NCBI GenBank assembly: GCA_963693315.1
Contig: OY856188.1
Span: 159,055,577-159,119,576 of the forward strand
DNA length: 64,000 nt
Origin: Diogma glabrata
Lineage: Eukaryota > Arthropoda > Insecta > Diptera > Cylindrotomidae
Reading direction: 5' to 3'
Shown here: positions 1-10,080 of the stretch, one piece after another
Position numbering within the stretch: the stretch's first letter is position 1
How the letters are laid out: each line of letters starts with the position of its first letter
The notes under the pieces: model-generated
Seen by the model: the letters and a program-made list of their open reading frames with translations, nothing else
Databases searched by the model: none
Told to the model about the DNA's origin: nothing
Made by a program: the position numbers and the translations under genes

Positions 1-50
1 TATATATTGATGTGATTGCCTTATAGCAAGTATATTCATATATAATATCA

Positions 51-186
51 CGAGTCGTCAAATAATAGTCGATTATTTTTCATAATCATTATTACGAATG
101 TCATTTGAGGTTTAAATTTTTAGGCCTCAAATGGCATGAGTGGTAATGTTGCAAAATAATCGTCTAATAATTTGATGACGAGTTGT
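51..186. repeat. Short imperfect hairpin (MITE-like)
   Basis: The stretch beginning ACGAGTCGTCAAATAATAGT is matched in reverse complement by the stretch ending ATAATTTGATGACGAGT. The inner arms 'ATGTCATTTGAGG' and 'CCTCAAATGGCAT' face each other across a short AT loop. No open frame lies inside. It reads as a small palindromic non-autonomous element next to the larger inverted-repeat complex. Confidence 0.55.
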
Positions 187-579
187 ATTTAGCAGATAAT
201 TTTTTTTTGCTGTCAGAAATTTTATTTTTCATTCATACAAACTATGATATTTAAACAGTAGGATTTGCTTTAACTGTCGGCAATTCTTCTTGTCGTCGAT
301 AGTTTTGCTTTGTCGTTATGAAAATTCTTTGTTGTCATTTTTTCTTCTAACAAAATGAAATATAATTTTATCTTAGTAGGCGCATAACTGTTATAAATTT
401 GTAATTTATTTTTGACAAATAAACATAAACATGCAACCATTTGTGAATGAAAACAGACAATTTTTATTATTTGTGAATTGCATTTTTACATAATTTTGTA
501 TTATTGAATAATTTGTAGAAAAAATTTTATTTAGAAACTAATAATTATATTTTAAACAAAATTATAATTAAAAAAAAAT

Positions 580-812
580 TGTCTCATTAAATACTACTCT
601 TCATTGAAATTTTTTCGAAAATTTTTCAATTTTACTCATTAAATTATTTTTAAGCAACACTGCTCAATCAAACCACTACTTAAACCACTCGTCCTTGGGA
701 CTCGTGGTTTATTGTGCGCTTTGATTCGCAGTGTTGCTAAATAATATAATTCGTAAAATCAAAAAATTTTCGAAAAAATTTCAATGAAGAGTAGTATTTA
801 ATGAGACAATTT
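580..812. repeat. Palindromic hairpin element, left copy
   Basis: The arms TTGTCTCATTAAATACTACT (left) and its reverse complement (right, ending near 812) are about 115 bases each. The centre is 'CCACTCGTCCTTGGGACTCGTGG'-like. Inside the arms are 'AGCAACACTGC' and 'GCAGTGTTGCT'. A second copy in opposite orientation lies at 5940-6147. It is non-coding and looks like a fold-back MITE. Confidence 0.65.
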
Positions 813-969
813 TTTTTTAATTTAATTTACTATTTGCAAATTGCATTTTCACATAATTTTGTATGTGAATTTTTGTTTTAAATTAATATATTAAGTAGGC
901 GGAAAATATTCGAAAATATTCGCTGTTCCTTCCTACCAGAAAAAAATAATCGAAACAAATCGTTTTGAT

Positions 970-1556
970 TTGCTAAAAAAAAACACACTTTTTGAAAAAC
1001 GAACTAAAAAGTAGAAAATAAATTTTGCATTAACACCAGCGTTATGTCTTTTATAATTATATTTCCTTCGAAATTGTTAGAAGAAAAAATATTTAAATGG
1101 TATTTAACACATCTTAGCATAGATGCAAATATTAAATTTTTGACTAATTTAAAATGCTAATTTTCGATTGACAAACAGTTTTCCGTTCCCATTTGTTACA
1201 TAAAATAAAAGTGGGTGACGCATACATTAATATAGAAAAGGAACAAATGTATTCTATGTTAATCTCTAACAAGAGAGACTACCAAAGTTTATTCCCTTTC
1301 CTTTCTGAATGCGCCACCCCCTTTTATTTTATGTAACAAATGGGAACGGAAAACTGTTTGTCAATCGAAAATTAGCATTTTAAATTAGTCAAAAATTTAA
1401 TATTTGCATCTATGCTAAGATGTGTTAAATACCATTTAAATATTTTTTCTTCTAACAATTTCAAAGGAAATATAATTATAAAAGACATAACGCTGGTGTT
1501 AATGCAAAATTTATTTTCTACTTTTTAGTTCGTTTTTCAAAAAGTGTGTTTTTTAA
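970..1556. repeat. Inverted repeat with about 245-bp arms and 95-bp spacer
   Basis: The arms are about 970-1215 and 1311-1556, both containing 'AACACCAGCGTTATGTCTTT' in opposite orientation, and look almost identical. The spacer has 'AACAAGAGAGACTACCAAAG'. A single arm plus spacer occurs again at about 5385-5730 in reverse orientation, so this left copy has been extended by an inverted duplication. No coding potential. Confidence 0.7.
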
Positions 1557-1839
1557 ATTTTTTTTATTTATTTTTTTATTTTAGAGTTTTTAGTTATATA
1601 ATTTTACCTACAAATAAGTTAACCACATTATTTCACAGAAAATACACCATAAGTAAAACTAGAAATTAAATCACTTACCGAAAATTTAATATTCTTTGAA
1701 ATTTAAAGTAATTTTAATAAGGTTAATTGCACTATAACGTTATTTAAACATCCAGTGTAAAATTTTAGTACGTTTCCGTACTAAATATGTGCTCATTGTA
1801 TTAATTTTTAAGTTGTACATAAATTATTAAATATATATG

Positions 1840-2480
1840 TTCGCACCAAATGTCAAGTTTTTTTCGGAAAAAAAGGTCTAAATTATAGAGCTTTTTCCTT
1901 AAAATTCGAATCGTTATATTACTGTATGTAATTGACAGATTACATACAGCAATGATAATTAGAAATCATTAATTATGTATTAAAATGTATTGAAAAAATA
2001 ATAATTATGCAACTATAGTAAAACAAACTTAACGAGAACACAAAACAATCTGGATTTAGAAGAAATAACAATTATTTAAAATTTTCGAAATACAAATCAC
2101 TCATTATTTACAATTTAAGGCCATTTTTTCATCTAAAAATGACAAAAATGTGCAATATGTCCTCTATTATAATGAGATACTCAGTATGAGCAAAATTTCA
2201 GCGCGGTAAATGGGCATTCAGATCTTATGGATTTTCATATTTTCATACATAATAACTGATTTTTAATTATCATTGCTGTATGAAATCTGTCAAATACACC
2301 AAAATAACGATTTTAACTTTAAGAAAAAAGGTCTATAAGCTTTGAACGAAATGTCATACTTTTATTTTTTTTTGTGTTCATTATTTATAATGTAAGGCCT
2401 TTTGTCCATATGAAATGACACAAACATGTATGATGTCTATGATTATAATGATAGACACAGTATTACCAAAATTCCTTCGC
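1840..2480. repeat. Inverted and direct repeat block in centre of complex
   Basis: About 1840-1985 ('ATTATCATTGCTGTATG' side) is matched in reverse complement, with more divergence, at about 2240-2365. A segment 'TCATTATTTACAATTTAAGG' near 2100 recurs directly near 2375 as a diverged copy. This is another partially palindromic element nested in the complex; no gene is seen. Confidence 0.45.
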
Positions 2481-3066
2481 TCAAAATGAGTCAACCAGAG
2501 GATGAGGATTTCAGTGCAATTCTTTAAGGTCTTTCAGAATGAAGAAAAATTTGAATTTTTTTTCTTCAGATTTATAAAGTTTTTTGCTTTAAAAGTTTAG
2601 AAATACGTACTGACTGCTTCAACAAACTTGTCTTTTCAATTTGGGATCAATCACATAATGGGAAGTTACTGAAAAATGAATCACAAAATTCCACCCATCA
2701 AAGCTCTCAAGAGTCAAGTTAAATAAAAGTGTGTAAAAATAGTAAATGAAGCGTTTTGATTGGACCTTATTGAAACTTTATTTAATGAGTTGAATTGTCC
2801 AAAATATTTAGAAGACATAACGTTTAGAAAAAATAATAATAGAAATGCCTTTCAAATTGTGCTGTAACTTGTACGGTCTCAAAATCATAGGCGCACATCA
2901 AAAAATGTGAAACTGGTCACACCAGCTGTTATTCAAAAAGCTGCGATCCTAAATTTTACTTTGCGTGATGACCAGTTTATATAAAAATAAGGTAATTAAA
3001 ATAAGGTAAATTTAATTATTTTATTAAAATGAATAAAAATTCATATGCAACTAATATTTTCTACAG
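2481..3066. other. Non-coding stretch before broken exon; acceptor-like site
   Basis: This AT-rich stretch has no convincing gene. It ends in a pyrimidine-rich tract followed by CTACAG, a plausible 3' splice site directly before the open frame at 3067. Near 2930-2985 is a short open stretch in one frame that could be an earlier exon relic, followed by two AAG/GTAA donor-like sites (around 2990 and 3005). This is weak evidence only. Confidence 0.3.
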
Positions 3067-3675
3067 CAGCTTTCATGTTCGGAAACTATCGATAATGAAA
3101 TTATTTCTATAAATCAGGATGTTGAAAATGTTCCAACGAACGAAAATATTCAAATACCTCCAGCATCTTTAGATCCATCACCAGTTTCGGTTGATACTAT
3201 ATCTCCACCAGTTCCTGAACTACTTAATGACACTTTAGAAGATATTAACAATGTTCTTGGAAGATTAGCCGAATCTCCTATCAAACAAAAACATATTACA
3301 ACAGGAAGTTATAAAAAAATTGCAAGTGTCACATCGGCAATAAGTCAAAGGATATTTCAAGTAGATTCAGTTAAAGTGTTATCACCAAACGGGAAATGTG
3401 AATATACATCATGGCTTATGAACCTTAAAAAAGAATTTAAAGATGCCAGCTCTAAATAAAAACAAGTGTTTTTGTTAACAACTCTACCACGTAAATTTTG
3501 GTCAAATCAACGTATCCAGGATAAATTTAATGCGTCAAGACGACTGGTAGAATTCGCCATGGATCTGTTGAAAGCAGTAGGTCCTTACAGTTGGCCTCAA
3601 AGCAAACAAGTGCACAGTTTGTCACAAAAGATAGTAAAAAAAAATTCAAACATACTTCTTATCAGAGGAAATTAG
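3067..3675 (+). pseudogene. Broken exon of an unnamed multicopy arthropod protein family (N-terminal/middle part)
   Basis: The frame is open from a splice-acceptor-like CTACAG at 3061-3066. It runs about 130 codons of acidic, Pro/Ser-rich sequence (motifs PPVPELLNDTLEDINNVLGR and SAISQRIFQV) to an in-frame TAA at 3457-3459. The same frame then continues past the stop with KQVFLLTTLPRKFWSNQRIQ and FNASRRLVEFA, ending at 3675. From memory, proteins with a 'QV.LLTL.P..W....I...FN.S..' segment form a large family of unknown function in arthropods and cnidarians. A C-terminal portion of what appears to be the same family lies at 15652-16047. A single nonsense codon and an abrupt 3' end make this a relic. 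It may be transposon-linked because copies sit among repeats; family identity is inferred. Confidence 0.5.
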
Positions 3676-3689
3676 TAGAACAATGCCTG

Positions 3690-4000
3690 TTTTACGCGCC
3701 GCCTAGCGGAAAAGAGAAAAGTTATTAATTTTAAACTTACTTATTTCAATTATTCAATTATTTTCCTTTTTACTTGCAAAAATATACTTAAGTCAAAACA
3801 TTGACACCATTACCAAAACTACGTGAAAAAGCCTCAAACATTCAACCGCGCATAACTCCGATTCAGAGCACTCAAAATATAAAAGCAGAAATCACTTTTT
3901 TCCTTTCGTCAATACCAACAATATATCAAAATTTCAGATTTTTTAAAAATCAAAAATTTAAAAATCAACAAAAAAATGTACGTTTTCAAAATAATAGCCC
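3690..4000 (+). repeat. Direct repeat, copy 1
   Basis: This segment starts TTTTACGCGCCGCCTAGCGG and ends ATAATAGCCC. It recurs directly at 7787-8126 with few differences plus a roughly 30-base stretch near 7888-7920 that this copy lacks. No protein signature is seen. The two copies flank the right half of the inverted-repeat complex, about 4.1 kb apart. Confidence 0.8.
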
Positions 4001-4129
4001 TGCTTATTAATTAGGATGTGGTTCTTGACTTATTAACGAGGCTTTTTTATTATTATTTTTGACTGAAATATTTAATGTTTTTGCAAGTGACCGATTGAAC
4101 GAAGACCCATTTTTTTAAATCGGTCAGTG

Positions 4130-4345
4130 CGAATGAACAATCCGGTCCGAACGGATCACTAATTTAGCTGAGGTTACCCATCACCACCATTCTATGAATT
4201 CACACAAAGTATTGTTTTGAAATTTAATGCAAAAAATCCAATATAATGTAAAAATATTTCCATAATATGGAGTCTAATGACAGTGGAAAAATTAAACTTA
4301 AGTAAATTAAATAAGTGATGAAGAAGTTTCAACTTCGAAACTGTC
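4130..4345. other. Unassigned AT-rich spacer
   Basis: Nothing recognisable is seen here. It contains a short GC-richer stretch, 'CCGGTCCGAACGGATCACTA', probably repeat-derived. Confidence 0.4.
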
Positions 4346-4346
4346 A

Positions 4347-4440
4347 TCGCCTCAATGGCGTAATCGACAGCGTGTCTGCCTAAGGATTCGAACCAGGCAC
4401 TGAGGAGGAAGGCTCGAGTTCATCCGAAACACGAAAAATG
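4347..4440 (+). repeat. tRNA-like / tRNA-derived SINE head
   Basis: The sequence 'GCCTCAATGGCGTAATCGAC' resembles an internal promoter A box. 'GGATTCGAACC' and 'GGCTCGAGTTC' downstream resemble B boxes. The spacing is not that of a standard tRNA unless there is a long variable arm, and no clean acceptor stem is visible. I read it as a tRNA-derived SINE or tRNA pseudogene rather than a working tRNA. Confidence 0.35.
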
Positions 4441-4939
4441 AGAAGTGGAGTTTTTTCTGAGAAACTTCCAACCATACCTTTGAATTGGAAATATTCCAAT
4501 TACTTCTTTACTTGCTTGAGTTTAATTGATCTCAAAAAATCCCCAATAAATTTTAAATGTTAAATGTTATGGTGTCGATTTTTAATTTAATAATTTATTA
4601 TAAAATTCGTTTATATAAGAACAGACTTGATATTTTCCAATCCAACTGTTCCTTTGAGTACACAAACTTTTTAGACAACCTCTATTGTTTTAATTTTAAC
4701 CCCTCTACCAAATGCTTGTATTCGATAATTACAATTTTTGGAAAAAAACACGACATTTAATAATATGAATCAATTTGATAATTTTCCAACCCAACTGTTC
4801 TTATTAGTCCACAGAACTTTTTAGAAAACCTCTCCATTTAGTCTAAATGGTTTTTGTTTCTCAATAATTACAACTTTTGGCAGAATAACATTTAATCTGG
4901 CACGATCATATATTTTCCAACCCAACTCTTTCCAATTAT
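4441..4939. other. AT-rich sequence with internal direct repeats, no gene
   Basis: A segment around 4620-4700 ('TATTTTCCAATCCAACTGTT') is repeated with divergence around 4775-4860 and again partly at 4910. These are short tandem duplications of non-coding sequence. The open frame near 4557 is AT-rich and unconvincing. Confidence 0.4.
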
Positions 4940-5939
4940 TATTTTTTCAATACATTTTAATACATAATTAATGATTTCTAATTATCATTGCTGTATGTAA
5001 TCTGTCAATTACATACAGTAATATAACGATTCGAATTTTAAGGAAAAAGCTCTATAATTTAGACCTTTTTTTCCGAAAAAAACTTGACATTTGGTGCGAA
5101 CATATATATTTAATAATTTATGTACAACTTAAAAATTAATACAATGAGCACATATTTAGTACGGAAACGTACTAAAATTTTACACTGGATGTTTAAATAA
5201 CGTTATAGTGCAATTAACCTTATTAAAATTACTTTAAATTTCAAAGAATATTAAATTTTCGGTAAGTGATTTAATTTCTAGTTTTACTTATGGTGTATTT
5301 TCTGTGAAATAATGTGGTTAACTTATTTGTAGGTAAAATTATATAACTAAAAACTCTAAAATAAAAAAATAAATAAAAAAAATTTAAAAAACACACTTTT
5401 TGAAAAACGAACTAAAAAGTAGAAAATAAATTTTGCATTAACACCAGCGTTATGTCTTTTATAATTATATTTCCTTTGAAATTGTTAGAAGAAAAAATAT
5501 TTAAATGGTATTTAACACATCTTAGCATAGATGCAAATATTAAATTTTTGACTAATTTAAAATGCTAATTTTCGATTGACAAACAGTTTTCCGTTCCCAT
5601 TTGTTACATAAAATAAAAGTGGGTGGCGCATTCAGAAAGGAAAGGGAATAAACTTTGGTAGTCTCTCTTGTTAGAGATTAACATAGAATACATTTGTTCC
5701 TTTTCTATATTAATGTATGCGTCACGAAAATGCAATTTGCAAATAGTAAAAATGTCCGTTTTCATTCATAAATGATTACATGTTTGTTTATTTGTCAAAA
5801 ATAAATTACAAATTTATAACATTTATGCGCCTACTAAGATGAAATAATATTTAATTTTGTTTGACAACAAAGGATTATGTTGTATGAAATAATCTTACTA
5901 TTTCTGTTCGTTAAATTGTCGGTTGTAATACCACGAGTC

Positions 5940-6147
5940 ATTGAAATTTTTTCGAAAATTTTTTGATTTTACGAATTATATTATTTAGCAACACTGCGAA
6001 TCAAAGCGCACAATAAACCACGAGTCCGAAGGACGAGTGGTTTAAGTAGTGGTTTGATTGAGCAGTGTTGCTTAAAAATAATTTAATGAGTAAAATTGAA
6101 AAATTTTCGAAAAAATTTCAATGAAGAGTAGTATTTAATGAGACAAT
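5940..6147. repeat. Palindromic hairpin element, right copy
   Basis: This is the opposite-orientation copy of the hairpin at 580-812. The centre reads 'ACCACGAGTCCGAAGGACGA' and the arms end in 'TTTAATGAGACAA'. It differs slightly from the left copy, for example by loss of the outermost arm on one side. Confidence 0.65.
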
Positions 6148-6370
6148 TTTTTTTTAATTATAATTTTGTTTAAAATATAATTATTAGTTTCTAAATAAAA
6201 TTTTTTCTACAAATTATTCAATAATACAAAATTATGTAAAAATGCAATTCACAAATAATAAAAATTGTCTGTTTTCATTCACAAATGGTTGCATGTTTAT
6301 GTTTATTTGTCAAAAATAAATTACAAATTTATAACAGTTATGCGCCTACTAAGATAAAATTTCATTTTGA

Positions 6371-7554
6371 CATCTAGAAAACAGGCTGCCGCTATTTTCA
6401 CAGCTGCAAAAATGCAATAAATCCTGAACACACTGGCTTCAACGATAAATGCTTTCTTCACGTTATGTAAAACTTTGCGTTTTTGAAAACACTGCACTTT
6501 TTTGGTATTCGAAAATGTTTAGGTACACATCGAAAAGAAGTTGAAATGCATTTCTATGGCTCAAATGCAAAGAGAAAATTGAAAGATAATCTGCAAGCAT
6601 TTTCAATAAAACTTACTTTGTTTATACTGTACGCAATGGATCCCAATCAAGCTTCTTTCATCGCTTTTCGCGTACAACACTTGCCACGGTCGACACTGGG
6701 ATAAATATATTAATAACGTCTGCGACTTGTCACTTCAAAATCTAATTCATGCATTGTTTCTTTCTCGTTCATGGTTAAATATAAATCTCAAATTGCCGAC
6801 GATATTTGCTTCAAAAACACAAGGAATATTTAAATATGAACGTGCGATTCGCCGCAAAAATTTACAACGAAGCACTGATTATGGTTCGTTGCGTTGCGAG
6901 AAACATTCTTCATGGCAGCAATTTGATCCCGAAATGAAAAAGATTTAGCTTTTGCCTCATCCAGAATAGCTGTCTTATTGCTACCGGGTGAAATAACTAA
7001 CCATTCCAACCTACTGATCGACACCTGTAAACAAAATAAATGTTTCCCTAAAGTACTCTGTGACAACACGTAGAGAAGTTAAAATTGCCTACATTTATGG
7101 GTGTTCAACTGTAAATCGATCGATCAGCTGAGATATTATACGCGGTGTCAACAAAAAAGCACAAACTTTAATTTTTATTATACAATGATTTACCAAATTT
7201 TATTGCAATTTTACCAATTTTACCAAGCCTAAGTAATATTAGTGATATTACCAATTTTACCGGTAATTTTACCATGGGTAATATTACTTTTACATCTGTA
7301 GATGCCAGCATAATTTGTTCCAAAAAACGTTTGTGGGCGTCATTAGAAATCTTAAATGTTAAAATTATGAGTCTCTAATGAGATTTTAATTAGTAAAAAG
7401 GGGCTGAATAGACATTTTTTAAAATGAATAAACATTTTACAGACCCTTTTAATAATTTAAATTCCTTTATTTTGGCACTTAACTTAAATTTTTTTAATAA
7501 GTTTTTAACCATTAATGCACAGAAAATGGTTCAAATTTATTGCAGGGGTTAAAA
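6371..7554. other. 1.2 kb with no recognised gene
   Basis: No known family is recognised. Composition is less AT-skewed than the surroundings between 6370 and 7080. On the minus strand the frame open at 6830-7069 has a balanced amino-acid composition, which could mean an old coding relic; I cannot name it. Around 7190-7280 are short direct repeats of 'TTTTACCAATTTTACC'. Confidence 0.3.
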
Positions 7555-7755
7555 TATGAAATGTTTAATTTATTAGATCCACATTTAGTACAGGATTATT
7601 AACTAAATAAAAAAACACATGTGAATTTTTCATATACCAAACTTTAAAAAATCGTAAGAAAAAATCCATATTGAATTGCGGACTTTTTATTTCTCAATTT
7701 CATAGCTGCATATGTTTACTTTAAAGTTTGTGGAAAACAAAAAAAAGGGGGGTTT
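7555..7755 (+). repeat. Dispersed repeat, copy 1
   Basis: The segment with 'ACATGTGAATTTTTCA' and 'CTTTAAAAAATCGTA' recurs directly at about 60065-60250 with moderate divergence. It is non-coding. Confidence 0.55.
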
Positions 7756-7786
7756 TTTGAGATATGAGCTTTGAAGTAAACCAAGG

Positions 7787-8126
7787 TTTTACGCGCCGCC
7801 GCCTAGCGGAAAAGAGAAAGGTTATTAATTTTAAACTTACTTATTTCAATTATTCAATTATTTTCCTTTTTACTTGCAAAAATATACGTAAGCCGGATGA
7901 AATTTGTGGCACCTATTCACAAAACATTGACACCATTACCAAAACTACGTGAAAAAGCCTCAAAAATTCAACCGCACATAACTCCGATTCAGAGTACTCA
8001 CAAAATAAAAGCAGAAATCACTTTTTTCCTTTCGTCAATACCAACAATATATCAAAATTTCAGATTTTTTAAAAATCAAAAATTTAAAAATCAACAAAAA
8101 AATGTACGTTTTCAAAATAATAGCCC
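7787..8126 (+). repeat. Direct repeat, copy 2
   Basis: This is the second copy of the 3690-4000 segment. It keeps about 30 additional bases near 7888-7920 ('GTAAGCCGGATGAAATTTGT') that copy 1 lacks, so copy 1 probably has a deletion. No protein signature. Confidence 0.8.
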
Positions 8127-8305
8127 ATATAAAGTTTAATTCTGCTCCCTAATTTGGGGAGCGGACTGCATCTTTTATTTCCTAGGGAATAAAAGTAACA
8201 AACCTTGACAACAATGATAGTTTTCATAGAAACAGAAATATTTTACGATAAATTCAAACAAATCTTCTATATACATATACGTAAGCACTATTTCGTGGTA
8301 CCGTT

Positions 8306-9435
8306 CACTGAAAGAAAAACTTCGTTCAACACAACCTCATTTTGTGCCAACCGAATATTTCTGTCACATGGACTTTAAAATTCAGTTGTCCTACCAGCCT
8401 CTATTGGTTAATAAATGGCATGAAAACTATAAAAATTAGATGCTGCAACCGAACTAAAAATGCTTTACAGTTGTTAGAACAAAATATTTCGTTCACATTT
8501 AGTATAGTATAGCTTTACTTATAATTTAATTTTGATAAACTGTTTGGAGTTTCTATTATCGAAAATAGAATGACAAGACAAAAAATTTATAATAAAACTT
8601 AAAAACTGCAATTATTTTGGCTTGTCAAAATTTTTTTTTACTTATTTAGGTAAAAAATACATATATAAACATTTGTTTTTCTGAATAACTAATTAATTAA
8701 AAGGATAATCAATATCTTAATGTATTAAAAAAAACGTGTGAGAATAACGGCATATTTTTTTAGAAATAAAATAGTTTTTTTCTTACATCAGGCACCACAA
8801 ACTACATCAGGAACTAAAAAGATAAACAATAGTCAGCAAAAATTAATGTTTTCTATTTAGTTTGTATATACATATTATAAAACTTATTATTTTATGTAAG
8901 TTAAATCAGATCACACTTTCCACTAACAATAAATAAATCAAAACTGATTTAAATGGTATTCTAAAATAAACTAGTTCAACACTTTTAACAAAAAATTCAC
9001 ACTTCAATCGCAAAACCAAACACTTTTTTATACTTAGTACGATTTACAAACATTTCTTATAAAAACAATAAACACACAATACCAAATGAAATGTTTACTT
9101 TAACAAAGATAACATCTCAAACTAAAGAAGAGAAAGAACAAACAAAACTCAAAATATACTAACCATAAAAAATTATAGTTGTGGCAACCGAATAAATCTG
9201 TTGAATATACCAATTTCAAGGCTACACTACATCAGAAATAAAATTTTTTAGGCAATCTACAAACGAATTATTCATTTAGTGTGACCAAATTTAAGTTATT
9301 CACACTAAATTCAGTTATATAAAGGACGAATCGCAATTATTTTAAACGAATTTTGATTGTAACCACTGCAAACCTGTTACTATAACAGGTTATTGATCGT
9401 CACAACCACATTGCTCATAAACTTTTCTTTCAGTG
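8306..9435. mobile_element. CACTG-ended non-autonomous DNA transposon, copy 1 (CACTA/CMC-like)
   Basis: It starts CACTGAAAGAAAAAC and ends TTTTCTTTCAGTG, forming terminal inverted repeats of about 13 bases. TT dinucleotides flank it at 8304-8305 and 9436-9437. A second copy with the same ends and colinear interior is at 23376-24556, flanked by TG/TG. There is no transposase frame; about 1.13 kb of AT-rich DNA lies between the ends. CACT(A/G) termini with 2-3 bp target duplications are known for the CACTA/EnSpm (CMC) superfamily, so that assignment is an inference from the ends alone. The element is inserted in a fragment of the 'GTGGTAC' dispersed family seen at 36905 and 37795. Confidence 0.7.
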
Positions 9436-9456
9436 TTTAAAGTTATTGTAATATAT

Positions 9457-10069
9457 TGTTACGACTCTTCGTTGGTTCTTTTCGATTATTGAGCAAATAC
9501 GACAGTAAAAAGACAGATCTTTAGTTAACAAAATCTCAAACTTTATTTATCAACCAGTTACATCAACTTCCGATTTTAATTGCAATAAATTCCAGGGTCT
9601 CCAATTTATGCACGATAAACTTCACCGCTTTTCCACAATTTGAATCAATAATATTCGGAATCGTAAAATCTGTATTTACTATTCCACTAAGTTCAAATTC
9701 TTTTACTATTAGTACCCAGGCTCAAGTACCACCGATTATTCCTTATACTTGCGAATATTTATCAACACTTTTAATTGCAAAATTAAACTGACTGTCTGAT
9801 ATTTTGTTCGCTTATTTATATTCAAAAACAAATAAGCAGAATCTTCTGGTACTCACTGTAGTTGTTTCTAGAAACAATAGGCCACTCCTCCTTTTAATTC
9901 ATTAATGTAAAAATTTAATTTACATTAATTTATGCAACTTGTATTAGTTAAAGGGAGTTAACTTTTAATTCATCTTTGCCATAGTCTGAATGTAGAAAAC
10001 ATTTAGGCGGAACGTATTGGTTATTTATGATTAAATTAAATTAACCCATTCTGGACGAAGTTTATTACA
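9457..10069 (-). repeat. LTR of a minus-strand Gypsy element (3' LTR)
   Basis: Read on the minus strand it starts TGTAATAAACTTCGTCCAGA and ends CGAAGAGTCGTTACA, giving TG...CA termini and about 613 bp. A plus-strand copy of the same LTR lies at 12168-12767. It directly follows the purine-rich tract after the end of pol at 10081, as expected for a 3' LTR. Confidence 0.85.
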
Positions 10070-10080
10070 CTGCCCTCCAT
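10070..10080 (-). other. Polypurine tract of the minus-strand Gypsy
   Basis: On the minus strand the sequence between the pol stop and the LTR is ATGGAGGGCAG, purine-rich and abutting the TG of the LTR. It is the expected primer for plus-strand DNA synthesis. Confidence 0.6.

Larger units (their letters stand above)
360..6370. repeat. Large inverted-repeat (foldback-like) complex, about 6 kb
   Basis: The left block about 360-840 reappears in reverse complement at about 5935-6365. Both carry the 'TATGCGCCTACTAAGAT' end, the 'TTGTCTCATTAAATACTACT' block and the 'ACCACGAGTC' hairpin. The left block about 1215-2005 reappears in reverse complement at about 4940-5720. Part of the end (about 5735-5870) is also duplicated directly at 6235-6365. 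The centre (about 2010-4940) is not part of the arms and holds the broken exon at 3067-3675. By eye the arms are nearly identical. This could be one foldback transposon, several nested hairpin elements, or an inverted duplication of a repeat cluster. Confidence 0.7.

Noticed and set aside
4347..4440. A functional tRNA gene
   Set aside because: Box-like sequences are present, but no 7-bp acceptor stem or proper anticodon arm could be drawn; kept only as tRNA-like.
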